From contig NZ_FNCH01000007.1 in assembly GCF_900100705.1 (NCBI RefSeq), positions 59,464 through 123,463 of the forward strand: a DNA stretch of 64,000 nucleotides, written 5' to 3'. Position numbers and translations under genes: made by a program. Shown in pieces: positions 8,499 to 15,639 of this stretch (position 1 is its first letter; the number at the start of each line of letters is the position of its first letter). This DNA comes from Pedobacter terrae. GTDB lineage: Bacteria > Bacteroidota > Bacteroidia > Sphingobacteriales > Sphingobacteriaceae. Below the pieces are notes generated by a model. The model was not told the origin of the DNA, did no database searches, and saw only the letters and a list, made by a program, of their open reading frames with translations.

Positions 8499-9191
8499 AT
8501 GATCGATCAAAATATTAAAATTGCTGTTGATGCCATTGTATTTGGCTATGAAAAAGGAACACTCTACGTATTGGCCGTTCAACAGCGCTTTGGTAAACTG
8601 GCCGACCGGTGGGTGTTGCCCGGCGGATTTATTTTGGATGATGAACCGTTAATAACTGCTGTAGAGCGCGAGCTTAAGGAAGAGGCAGGGATTACAGTCA
8701 GTTATCTGGAACAATTAGCAACTTTTGGAGATGACATTAAGCGCGATGATCGGTTTAGGGTCATCTCGGTAGCATATTTTGCCCTGGTAAATCCTAAGAA
8801 TTTTGTATTGAAAGCAGATACTGATGCCAAAGATGCAAAATGGTTCCCGGTAGCACAGGTGCCGACATTGGGTTACGACCATAATGAAATGGTTAAATTG
8901 GCTCATCAACGTTTAAAAAGTAAACTTACCTATCAGCCCATTGGTTTCGATCTCTTGGACCATGAATTTCTCTTTTCAGATCTTGAGAATTTATACTGTT
9001 CTATTTTAGAACGGGATATTGACAGAAGGAATTTTAGGAAAAAAATATTAAGTTTTGGAATTGTTAAAGAAACGGATAAAGTGGTTAAAATAGGTTCTAG
9101 TGGCCGTCCAGGAAAGCTTTTCGTGTTTGATAAACCAAAATATCACCAACTTTTAAAGGAAAACTTCCAGTTTGATATTAGGTTTGCGTAA
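8499..9191 (+). CDS. NrtR-like Nudix transcriptional regulator
   Basis: The 230-residue protein has an N-terminal Nudix domain (residues 5-140) followed by a winged-helix region (about 150-225, ending GRPGKLFVFD), the layout of NrtR repressors of NAD metabolism. The Nudix box is complete: G-x5-E-x7-RE-x2-EE-x-G (GFILDDE...RELKEEAGI), so it may still hydrolyse a substrate, unlike many NrtR proteins. Known NrtR members bind ADP-ribose, which releases them from DNA. The following genes all concern ADP-ribose or NAD+, and 21-bp palindromes lie before this gene and before the next. In Bacteroidota relatives of this family also control sugar genes (AraR-like); the neighbours here argue for NAD. Confidence 0.85.
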   Translation: MIDQNIKIAVDAIVFGYEKGTLYVLAVQQRFGKLADRWVLPGGFILDDEPLITAVERELKEEAGITVSYLEQLATFGDDIKRDDRFRVISVAYFALVNPKNFVLKADTDAKDAKWFPVAQVPTLGYDHNEMVKLAHQRLKSKLTYQPIGFDLLDHEFLFSDLENLYCSILERDIDRRNFRKKILSFGIVKETDKVVKIGSSGRPGKLFVFDKPKYHQLLKENFQFDIRFA

Positions 9192-9209
9192 AATAAACAC
9201 AAATTATTC

Positions 9210-9239
9210 TTTGCATTTCAAAAATGATTTTTATATTTG
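9210..9239 (+). promoter_or_regulatory. Predicted promoter of the NAD/ADP-ribose operon
   Basis: TTTG (9210-9213) and TATATTTG (9232-9239) are 18 bp apart, a good Bacteroidota -33/-7 pair. The -7 element shares TTTG with operator 2, so a bound repressor would block initiation. Confidence 0.65.
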
Positions 9240-9256
9240 TGTAAATAATACGCAAA
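9236..9256. promoter_or_regulatory. Predicted NrtR-type operator 2 (TTTGTGT-N7-ACGCAAA), before the prs homologue
   Basis: The arms match operator 1 at 13 of 14 positions with the same 7-base spacer. The site overlaps the -7 element and ends 3 bp before the ATG of the prs homologue. An additional half-site ACACAAA lies at about 9197-9203. Confidence 0.75.
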
Positions 9257-9259
9257 TAT

Positions 9260-10093
9260 ATGTTAAATCTTAATCCAAGTTTCACTCCGCTAGGCGAGAA
9301 TAACTTAATCGAGCACAAATCTTTCTTATTTGCAGGTGGCGAACCGCATATAAAAATTTCAAATAATTTTAACGTTACCAAACCGGTTACCATTACACAT
9401 CGAATAAATTCCTTTAATGATTTAGGACTGATCTGCATTACCGTTGATGCTTTGAAAAGAATGGACGCAAAGGAAATTAATCTTTTTATTCCATATTTCC
9501 CTGCAGCCAGGCAAGATCGGGTGATGGTTCCTGGCGAGCCACTATCAGTAAAAGTATATGCAGATATGATTAATGCCTTGTCTTTGGCAAGTGTGACCAT
9601 TTTCGATCCACATAGTGAAGTAACACCCGCATTACTGAATAACTGTTTTACCATTTCTAATCACGAATTTATAAAACAGGTTATCGCAAAAATTGGAAAT
9701 GAGGTAAAGCTGATTTCTCCGGATGGAGGGGCTTTAAAGAAAATTTATAAAGTTTCTGAATTTTTAGGTGGAGCCGAAGTGGTAGAATGCTCAAAAAGCC
9801 GTGATGTAAAAACGGGAAAACTATCCGGATTTAAGGTGTATAGCGAAGATCTGGCTGGTGCCGACTGTTTAATTGTAGATGATATCTGTGATGGTGGTGG
9901 AACATTTATCGGTTTGGCCGAAGCGTTAAAGGCTAAAAATGCAGGAAAATTATATCTGGCGATTAGTCATGGCATATTCAGCAAAGGCTTTGAAGTGTTT
10001 GATCAGTATTTTGAGCAGATATTTACAACAGATTCGATCAAAGACGTTGATCATGCCGGTGTAACGCAGATTAAATTAATGGATATTTTATAG
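9260..10093 (+). CDS. Short PRPP-synthetase (Prs) homologue, candidate ADP-ribose pyrophosphokinase
   Basis: The 277-residue protein has the Prs fold landmarks: IPYFPAARQDRV (ATP-binding catalytic loop), FDPHSEVTPAL, and the PRPP loop LIVDDICDGGGTF near residues 210-222. Housekeeping Prs is about 310 residues, so this is a shortened, divergent member. Canonical Prs makes PRPP from ribose 5-phosphate and ATP. In the phage NARP1 pathway a Prs homologue (Adps) instead pyrophosphorylates ADP-ribose for a NAMPT homologue (Namat). Here it is first in an operon of ADP-ribose genes ending in a NAMPT homologue, so either substrate is possible. Substrate cannot be read from the sequence alone. It has its own promoter and operator. 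Confidence 0.8.
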   Translation: MLNLNPSFTPLGENNLIEHKSFLFAGGEPHIKISNNFNVTKPVTITHRINSFNDLGLICITVDALKRMDAKEINLFIPYFPAARQDRVMVPGEPLSVKVYADMINALSLASVTIFDPHSEVTPALLNNCFTISNHEFIKQVIAKIGNEVKLISPDGGALKKIYKVSEFLGGAEVVECSKSRDVKTGKLSGFKVYSEDLAGADCLIVDDICDGGGTFIGLAEALKAKNAGKLYLAISHGIFSKGFEVFDQYFEQIFTTDSIKDVDHAGVTQIKLMDIL

Positions 10094-10099
10094 AACACG

Positions 10100-10585
10100 A
10101 TGAGAACGATACTTCCGCCAGAGATTATTTTACCATCTGATGTATCAGTATTCCTTGCCGGAACCATCGATATGGGGCATTCGGTTGATTGGCAACAAAC
10201 ATTCATCAATCAGGCAAATAAGGAAGAAACCTTAGATGATGTAGTTGTTTTCAATCCACGAAGAAAATCCTGGGATCATAACTGGACGCAGTCGATCGAA
10301 AATATATGGTTCAGCGAGCAGGTAAACTGGGAACTGGACGCGATGGAAAGTGCTGATGTGATTTTGTTATTTCTGGAAGCCAATTCCAAATCACCCATTT
10401 CGATGATGGAGCTGGGGTTATTTGCCGATTCAGGAAAGCTAATGGTCTGCTGTGAGGAGGGGTTTTGGAGAAAGGGCAATATCGATATCGTTTGCAAAAG
10501 AAAAGAAATACATCAGTACCGCACATTCGATGAACTTAGTGCTGCCGTAATCGCAAAGCTTAAAGATTTGGTAGAAAGTAAATAA
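10100..10585 (+). CDS. Nucleoside 2-deoxyribosyltransferase-like protein
   Basis: The 161-residue protein has VFLAGTIDMG...DWQ at the N-terminus, FNPRRKSW, and ADVILLFLEANSKSPISMMELGLFA, the pattern of nucleoside 2-deoxyribosyltransferase-like domains. In that family the Glu of the SxxxELG motif is the nucleophile on the glycosidic carbon. These enzymes swap or hydrolyse the base of (deoxy)nucleosides or nucleotides. In this operon a plausible target is an N-glycosidic bond of an ADP-ribose, nicotinamide or modified nucleoside compound, but that is inference. It starts 6 bp after the prs homologue and ends 12 bp before the next gene. Confidence 0.75.
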   Translation: MRTILPPEIILPSDVSVFLAGTIDMGHSVDWQQTFINQANKEETLDDVVVFNPRRKSWDHNWTQSIENIWFSEQVNWELDAMESADVILLFLEANSKSPISMMELGLFADSGKLMVCCEEGFWRKGNIDIVCKRKEIHQYRTFDELSAAVIAKLKDLVESK

Positions 10586-10597
10586 AAGCAAAAAAAG

Positions 10598-12076
10598 ATG
10601 AAAGACATGATTATTCATAACGCAATGTTCGGACTGGTAGTTGGCGATGCGTTAGGTGTGCCGGTCGAATTTAAAAGTAGGGCATATTTAAAACTGAATC
10701 CAGTTGTGGATATGATGGGCTATGGTACGCATCATCAGCCCGCAGGCACCTGGAGCGATGATAGTTCGCTAACGCTTTGTTTGGCCGATAGCCTTTGCGA
10801 TGGTTATGATTTGAAAGATATCTCACAAAAATTTCTTCAATGGTTTAATGCTGAAATTTGGACGCCTCATAGAGAAGTTTTTGATATAGGAATTGCGACG
10901 ACTGAGGCAATTAAGATGATAAAGCATGGGACAGATCCCGTTTTATGTGGTGGGGCATCAGAAATGGATAATGGAAACGGGTCTTTAATGAGGATTTTGC
11001 CCTTATTGTTTTATCTGAAGGATGAAAAAGATCTGAAGATTGTTTTTAAATCCGTAAAAGAGGTTTCATCTATAACCCATGCACATTTCCGTTCAGTTTT
11101 TTCCTGCTTTATCTATATTGTTTATGGTTTAGAATTATTAAAAGGAATTGATAAAAGAGAAGCTTACGCTAATATGCAGCTTACACTTAAAGATTTTATT
11201 GCAGATCATGATTTTGAACAAAAGGAAATTGATTTGTTTGAGAGGATTTTGATAGATGATATTTCAGCTGTTAGTGAAAATGATATTTACTCTTCTGGTT
11301 ATGTTTTGCATAGCTTAGAAGCGAGCTTATGGTCTATCCTAACAACTGGATCTTATAAAGATGCTGTTCTAAAAGCGGTTAATTTGGGTGATGATACAGA
11401 TACAACAGGTGCAATTACCGGTGGGTTAGCCGGCTTAATCTATGGTTTGGAATCTATTCCTGAAAATTGGGTCAACTCTATTGTAAAGAAAGTTGAAATT
11501 GAAAAACTTTGTGAAAAAATGAATGCTGTACTGATTAAAAAGCAGCGGTATAATATTGCCGATTTAAATGAAAATGATGAATTTTTATTCTTTTGGGGAC
11601 ATCATTCTCCGAAAAAGGAAATTCTGACTAAGGCTTGTTTAAGTCAGTGGTGGCCATCTACTTTCGTAGAAGATGACATTACCTACCAAACGGCAGAACA
11701 TTATATGATGGCAAAAAAAGCACTGTTGTTTAATGATCAGGAGGTTTTTGAAAAAATATTAACAACAGAATCGCCGAAAGATGTAAAAGATTTGGGCAGG
11801 CAGATCAAAAGTTTTGATGTAAAAAAATGGGATGCTCATAAATTTGACATGGTAAAACAGGGAAACCTGCTTAAATTCTCTCAGAATAAAGCGTTGAAAG
11901 CATTCCTTTTGCAAACCAAGAGTAAAATACTGGTAGAGGCCAGTCCTGCTGATGGAATTTGGGGAATCGGTTTGGCAGAAGACCATTTTGATGCAAAAAC
12001 ACCAAAGTATTGGAAGGGCTTAAATCTTTTAGGATTTGCATTAATGGAAGTCAGGGATGAGCTGTCAGAGAGATAG
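10598..12076 (+). CDS. ADP-ribosylglycohydrolase - NADAR (YbiA-like) fusion protein
   Basis: Residues 1-310 form an ADP-ribosylglycohydrolase (DraG/ARH): GLVVGDALGVPVEF, the metal-binding GTWSDDSSL (the usual TDDT region), NGSLMRILPL and GDDTDTTGAITGGLAG. Residues 325-490 form a NADAR/YbiA domain: FFWGHHSP, SQWWPSTF, YQTAEHYMMAKKALLF, the GNLLKFSQN region, and ASPADGIWGIGL with KGLNLLGFALM. The first domain removes ADP-ribose from amino-acid side chains; NADAR domains are reported to remove ADP-ribose from guanine. One polypeptide could therefore reverse both protein and nucleic acid ADP-ribosylation and release free ADP-ribose. It is third in the operon, followed by a 146-bp gap. Confidence 0.9.
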   Translation: MKDMIIHNAMFGLVVGDALGVPVEFKSRAYLKLNPVVDMMGYGTHHQPAGTWSDDSSLTLCLADSLCDGYDLKDISQKFLQWFNAEIWTPHREVFDIGIATTEAIKMIKHGTDPVLCGGASEMDNGNGSLMRILPLLFYLKDEKDLKIVFKSVKEVSSITHAHFRSVFSCFIYIVYGLELLKGIDKREAYANMQLTLKDFIADHDFEQKEIDLFERILIDDISAVSENDIYSSGYVLHSLEASLWSILTTGSYKDAVLKAVNLGDDTDTTGAITGGLAGLIYGLESIPENWVNSIVKKVEIEKLCEKMNAVLIKKQRYNIADLNENDEFLFFWGHHSPKKEILTKACLSQWWPSTFVEDDITYQTAEHYMMAKKALLFNDQEVFEKILTTESPKDVKDLGRQIKSFDVKKWDAHKFDMVKQGNLLKFSQNKALKAFLLQTKSKILVEASPADGIWGIGLAEDHFDAKTPKYWKGLNLLGFALMEVRDELSER

Positions 12077-12108
12077 ATTTATTAATCTTTCTTGCAGCCA
12101 TCACCCTG

Positions 12109-12126
12109 ATCCGATAGTTATCGGAT
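12109..12126. repeat. 18-bp perfect palindrome (ATCCGATAGTTATCGGAT is off-centre by one base pair; near-perfect)
   Basis: The arms ATCCGATA and TATCGGAT flank GT in the gap between the glycohydrolase-NADAR gene and the macrodomain gene. A sister copy with GC at the centre lies at 19623-19640. This looks like an interspersed repeat, not an operator of this operon. Confidence 0.65.
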
Positions 12127-12222
12127 TTACTTCGGGGTCTGTTACAGAAAAGATGCTGATCAATAAGCTTAAGGACCGCATTTTGTTAGCATTGAAACAG
12201 TTTATAAATAAAAATTTAAAAA

Positions 12223-12735
12223 ATGACCATAGAATTAATTAAAGGCGATATCACAACAATTAAAGCAGATGCTATTGTTAATGCTGCGAATAGTTCGTTA
12301 TTAGGTGGTGGTGGGGTTGATGGTGCTATACACCGGAAAGGTGGTAAAGCAATTCTAGCGGCATGTGTAGCCATCAGGAATAAACAAGGGCAATGCAAAA
12401 CCGGAAATGCAGTGATCACTACGGCAGGCAATTTACCGGCAAAATATGTGATCCACACTGTTGGGCCGGTTTGGACCGGTGAAAGTGAGCAAAATAGTGC
12501 ATTGCTTGCAGATTGTTACCGAAATAGCCTAATCCTAGCAATAGAAAATGATGTTAAAATCATTGCTTTCCCGAACATCAGCACCGGTATTTATCATTTT
12601 CCTAAAGATAAAGCAGCAGATATTGCCATTAATACGGTAAATAATTTTGCTCAGAAAGAAAGAATAGAAAAAGTAATCTTCGTTTGTTTTGACGAGGAGA
12701 ATTACGATTTATACCTACAAAGATTGGGGAGGTAA
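12223..12735 (+). CDS. Macrodomain protein (MacroD type ADP-ribose hydrolase)
   Basis: The 170-residue protein is a stand-alone macrodomain. It has [25 protein letters not shown] (the ADP-ribose-binding loop, written here in parts: [18 protein letters not shown]), [22 protein letters not shown] and [12 protein letters not shown]. Members remove the 2'-O-acetyl group of O-acetyl-ADP-ribose, remove mono-ADP-ribose from acidic side chains, or dephosphorylate ADP-ribose 1''-phosphate. The last activity is notable because the next gene encodes an enzyme that makes ADP-ribose 1'',2''-cyclic phosphate. The kptA gene begins 13 bp downstream. Confidence 0.93.
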   Translation: MTIELIKGDITTIKADAIVNAANSSLLGGGGVDGAIHRKGGKAILAACVAIRNKQGQCKTGNAVITTAGNLPAKYVIHTVGPVWTGESEQNSALLADCYRNSLILAIENDVKIIAFPNISTGIYHFPKDKAADIAINTVNNFAQKERIEKVIFVCFDEENYDLYLQRLGR

Positions 12736-12748
12736 TAACTTAATAGTT

Positions 12749-13291
12749 ATGGACACTAAAGTAACAAAAGGCATAAGTAAATTGCTCAGCTATATTTTAA
12801 GGCATTCGCCGGAAACGATAAAGCTAGAACTTGATGCAAATGGCTGGGCAGATGTGAATGAGCTGATTGCTAAATTCGACCTTTATGATCTAGAATTAGA
12901 TTTTGAGCTGCTTGAATACGTGGTTGAAAATAATGACAAAAAAAGGTTTGCATTTAACGCAGATAAAACGAAAATAAGGGCGAATCAAGGACATTCCATT
13001 TCAATAGAACTAAACCTTGATGAGGCGGAACCGCCAGCATACCTGTATCATGGTACAGTTGAAAAATTTCTGCCAGACATTAAAACGCAGGGATTGCAAA
13101 AGATGGGCAGACAGCATGTGCATTTAAGTGCCGACAGGGAAACGGCGAATAAAGTAGGTGGGAGAAGGGGAAAACCGATTATCCTCATCATTAACAGCGC
13201 AACGATGCACCAGGCTGGATTTAAATTTTATTTATCGGCCAACAATGTATGGCTTACAGCTGTTGTGCCTGCTGAATATATAACGTTTTAA
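12749..13291 (+). CDS. kptA: KptA/Tpt1, RNA 2'-phosphotransferase
   Basis: Tpt1 enzymes transfer a 2'-phosphate from RNA to NAD+, giving ADP-ribose 1'',2''-cyclic phosphate and nicotinamide. The 180-residue product from ATG 12749 starts MDTKVTKGISKLLSYILRHS and has the conserved set: RHSPE, YHGT, HVHLSADRE and GGRRGKP. A longer frame begins at 12689 but would overlap the macrodomain gene and add residues unlike the family, so the later start is preferred. It ends 1 bp before the phosphoesterase gene. Its by-products (nicotinamide and an ADP-ribose phosphate) are potential substrates of neighbouring gene products. Confidence 0.92.
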   Translation: MDTKVTKGISKLLSYILRHSPETIKLELDANGWADVNELIAKFDLYDLELDFELLEYVVENNDKKRFAFNADKTKIRANQGHSISIELNLDEAEPPAYLYHGTVEKFLPDIKTQGLQKMGRQHVHLSADRETANKVGGRRGKPIILIINSATMHQAGFKFYLSANNVWLTAVVPAEYITF

Positions 13292-13292
13292 A

Positions 13293-14024
13293 ATGGGCAG
13301 AACATTAGTAATAGGCGATATTCATGGCGGATTAAAAGGCCTGATCCAGTTATTCGAGCGTGCAGAGGTTTCAACGGAAGATAAGCTCATCTTTCTTGGT
13401 GATTATGTAGATGGTTGGAGTGAATCGGCACAGGTAATTGATTACCTTATGCGCCTGGATGAAAGTCATCAATGCATCTTTATCAAAGGCAATCATGATG
13501 CCTGGTGTATAGATTGGCTCGAAAAAGGCATTGTAAATGACGTTTGGTTTGTACATGGAGGTAAATCAACCATGGAGAGCTATCAAAATTTAGCTGATGA
13601 GGCAAAGGAAGAACACTTAAATTTCTTTAAACGAATGAGAGATTATGATGTGGACGGGCAGAACAATCTTTTTATCCATGCCGGTTTTTCATCCATGCAC
13701 GGACCAGAGAGGGAACCTTATTCATCAAATTATTCTTGGGACCGCACGCTTTGGGAAATGGCCTTGACCATGGATAACCGGATTAAAAAAGATGCGGCAA
13801 TTTATCCGAAACGTTTATTGCTCTATCACGAAATCTACATCGGCCATACGCCAACGCTCTATTATAACACAGACTTGCCCATGCAGGGCTGTAATGTTTG
13901 GAATATTGACACCGGTGCTGCATTTACCGGAAAATTAAGCTGTTTGGATATTGAAACTAAACAATTCTGGCAAAGTGATACCTTACAAAGCCTGTATCCA
14001 AACGAAAAAGGAAGAAATAAATAA
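13293..14024 (+). CDS. Calcineurin-like metallophosphoesterase
   Basis: The 243-residue protein has all blocks of the dinuclear-metal phosphoesterase fold: VIGDIHGGL, FLGDYVDGW, IKGNHDAW, FIHAGF and YIGHTPTLY. It resembles PrpA/serine-threonine phosphatase-type bacterial members. Substrates of this family range from phosphoproteins to nucleotide phosphodiesters. Between kptA (1 bp upstream) and the NAMPT gene (20 bp downstream), a role in opening or removing the phosphate of ADP-ribose 1'',2''-cyclic phosphate is attractive but inferred. Confidence 0.88.
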   Translation: MGRTLVIGDIHGGLKGLIQLFERAEVSTEDKLIFLGDYVDGWSESAQVIDYLMRLDESHQCIFIKGNHDAWCIDWLEKGIVNDVWFVHGGKSTMESYQNLADEAKEEHLNFFKRMRDYDVDGQNNLFIHAGFSSMHGPEREPYSSNYSWDRTLWEMALTMDNRIKKDAAIYPKRLLLYHEIYIGHTPTLYYNTDLPMQGCNVWNIDTGAAFTGKLSCLDIETKQFWQSDTLQSLYPNEKGRNK

Positions 14025-14044
14025 TATTTAAATACATCAAAACC

Positions 14045-15502
14045 ATGAATCCATTATTATTAACAGACGGTTATAAAGTTGACCACCGTAGACAGTACCC
14101 TGAAAATACCACATTGGTTTATTCTAACTGGACACCAAGAAAAAGCAGGCTAAAAAACGTAAACCATATAGTGCTTTTTGGTTTGCAGTATTTTATTAAA
14201 AAATACATTATGGAAGATTTTAACCAAAATTTCTTCAAACAGCCTAAAGATGAAATTTTGAAGAAATATGCGCGTAGAATTAATAATTACCTCGGCGAAA
14301 ACCTGGTGGGTACGCAGCACATTGCTGATTTACACGATCTGGGTTATATTCCGATGGTTTTTAAATCGCTTCCGGAAGGTGCTGAAGTACCATTGCGCGT
14401 GCCGATGTTTACCATGTACAATACCAAACCTGAATTTTTCTGGTTAACCAATTATTTTGAAACTTTACTGTCGGCTGTTGTTTGGTTGCCATGTAATTCG
14501 GCCACCATTGCCAAACAGTACCGTATCATTTTAGATCAATATGCAGCAGAAACTTCATCTGTTCCAGAATTTGTAGATTGGCAAGGTCACGATTTTTCTA
14601 TGCGCGGCATGGGTGGGATAGAAGCAGCAGTAACTTCAGCAGCTGGTCACTTACTGAGTTTTGCCGGTACAGATACCATTCCGGCGATCGATTTTTTGGA
14701 AGAATATTATAAAGCAGATTCAGATCAGGAATTAATTGGCGGCTCTGTAGCGGCTACAGAACATTCGGTAATGTGTATGGGGACGAATACCGGAGAACTC
14801 GAAACTTTTAAACGTCTCATTCTCGAGGTTTATCCAAAAGGGATAGTTTCTATCGTTTCTGATACCTGGGATTTATGGAAAGTATTAACAGAATATCTGC
14901 CTGTTTTGAAAGATGATATTGTTGCCCGTGCTGGTAAGGTAGTTATCAGGCCTGATTCTGGAGATCCTGTTGATATCATTTGCGGAAACCCCAATGGCAA
15001 AAACGAAAATGAGAAAAAGGGTGTAATTGAGCTGCTTTGGGATGTTTTTGGTGGAAAAACCAACGATAAGGGTTTTAAAGAACTGGTTCCACAGATTGGT
15101 GCCATTTATGGTGATAGCATCACTACCGAAAGGGCTACACAGATCTGTGAGCGTTTAAAAGCAAAAGGTTTCGCTTCTACCAATGTCGTGTTCGGTATCG
15201 GATCTTTCACCTACCAATACAATACGCGTGATACCTTCGGTTTCGCGATGAAAGCGACTTACGGCGAAGTGGATGGCGTAGGTCGTGAAATATTTAAAGA
15301 TCCCATTACCGATGATGGCACCAAAAAATCGGCAAAAGGTTTACTGCAGATTTTTAAAAATGCAGAAGGAGAATATGAACTCAAAGATCAATGTACCTGG
15401 GAAGAAGAAGCACAAGGTGAATTAAAAGAAGTTTTCAGAGATGGCAAGCTGTTAATCGATTATTCTCTTGCCGAAATTAGAGAAAGACTAAAGAATAGTT
15501 AA
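14045..15502 (+). CDS. Nicotinamide phosphoribosyltransferase (NAMPT/NadV) homologue
   Basis: The 485-residue protein aligns by motif with NAMPT: LLTDGYKVDHRRQYP at the N-terminus, SMRGMGG, AGTDT, SVAATEHSVM (the catalytic His), IVSDTWDLW, VVIRPDSGDP, IYGDSIT and FGIGSFTYQ. NAMPT joins nicotinamide to PRPP to make NMN. A homologous phage enzyme (Namat) instead joins nicotinamide to ADP-ribose pyrophosphate to make NAD+ in one step. The gene is last in the operon and is paired with a divergent Prs homologue. No NMN adenylyltransferase gene is in the cluster, as the direct route would predict, though one may lie elsewhere. Confidence 0.9.
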   Translation: MNPLLLTDGYKVDHRRQYPENTTLVYSNWTPRKSRLKNVNHIVLFGLQYFIKKYIMEDFNQNFFKQPKDEILKKYARRINNYLGENLVGTQHIADLHDLGYIPMVFKSLPEGAEVPLRVPMFTMYNTKPEFFWLTNYFETLLSAVVWLPCNSATIAKQYRIILDQYAAETSSVPEFVDWQGHDFSMRGMGGIEAAVTSAAGHLLSFAGTDTIPAIDFLEEYYKADSDQELIGGSVAATEHSVMCMGTNTGELETFKRLILEVYPKGIVSIVSDTWDLWKVLTEYLPVLKDDIVARAGKVVIRPDSGDPVDIICGNPNGKNENEKKGVIELLWDVFGGKTNDKGFKELVPQIGAIYGDSITTERATQICERLKAKGFASTNVVFGIGSFTYQYNTRDTFGFAMKATYGEVDGVGREIFKDPITDDGTKKSAKGLLQIFKNAEGEYELKDQCTWEEEAQGELKEVFRDGKLLIDYSLAEIRERLKNS

Positions 15503-15539
15503 CTTCGCCAGGTTTTTGAGACTGTATCATGATCTCAAA

Positions 15540-15598
15540 CTGTCATCCTGAGCCTGTCGAAGGTAAATAAACACGTTTCGACAGGCTCAACGTGACAT
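15540..15598. repeat. Interspersed inverted repeat (GAGCCTGTCGAA / TTCGACAGGCTC)
   Basis: Two 12-base arms (15550-15561 and 15577-15588) can form a perfect stem, flanked by GTCATCCT and AACGTGACAT. It follows the NAMPT gene and could fold in the mRNA end and serve as a terminator or stabiliser. Confidence 0.75.
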
Positions 15599-15639
15599 TA
15601 GTTTTTAGGTACACCTCAATTAATTAAAGACATCAAAAA

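Noticed and set aside
9178..9654. Minus-strand open frame of 158 codons over the start of the prs homologue
   Set aside because: Antisense to the Prs motifs and crosses the predicted operator; no recognisable domain.
12689..12748. Upstream start for kptA
   Set aside because: It would overlap the macrodomain gene by 47 bp and add residues not typical of KptA; the ATG at 12749 fits the family start.
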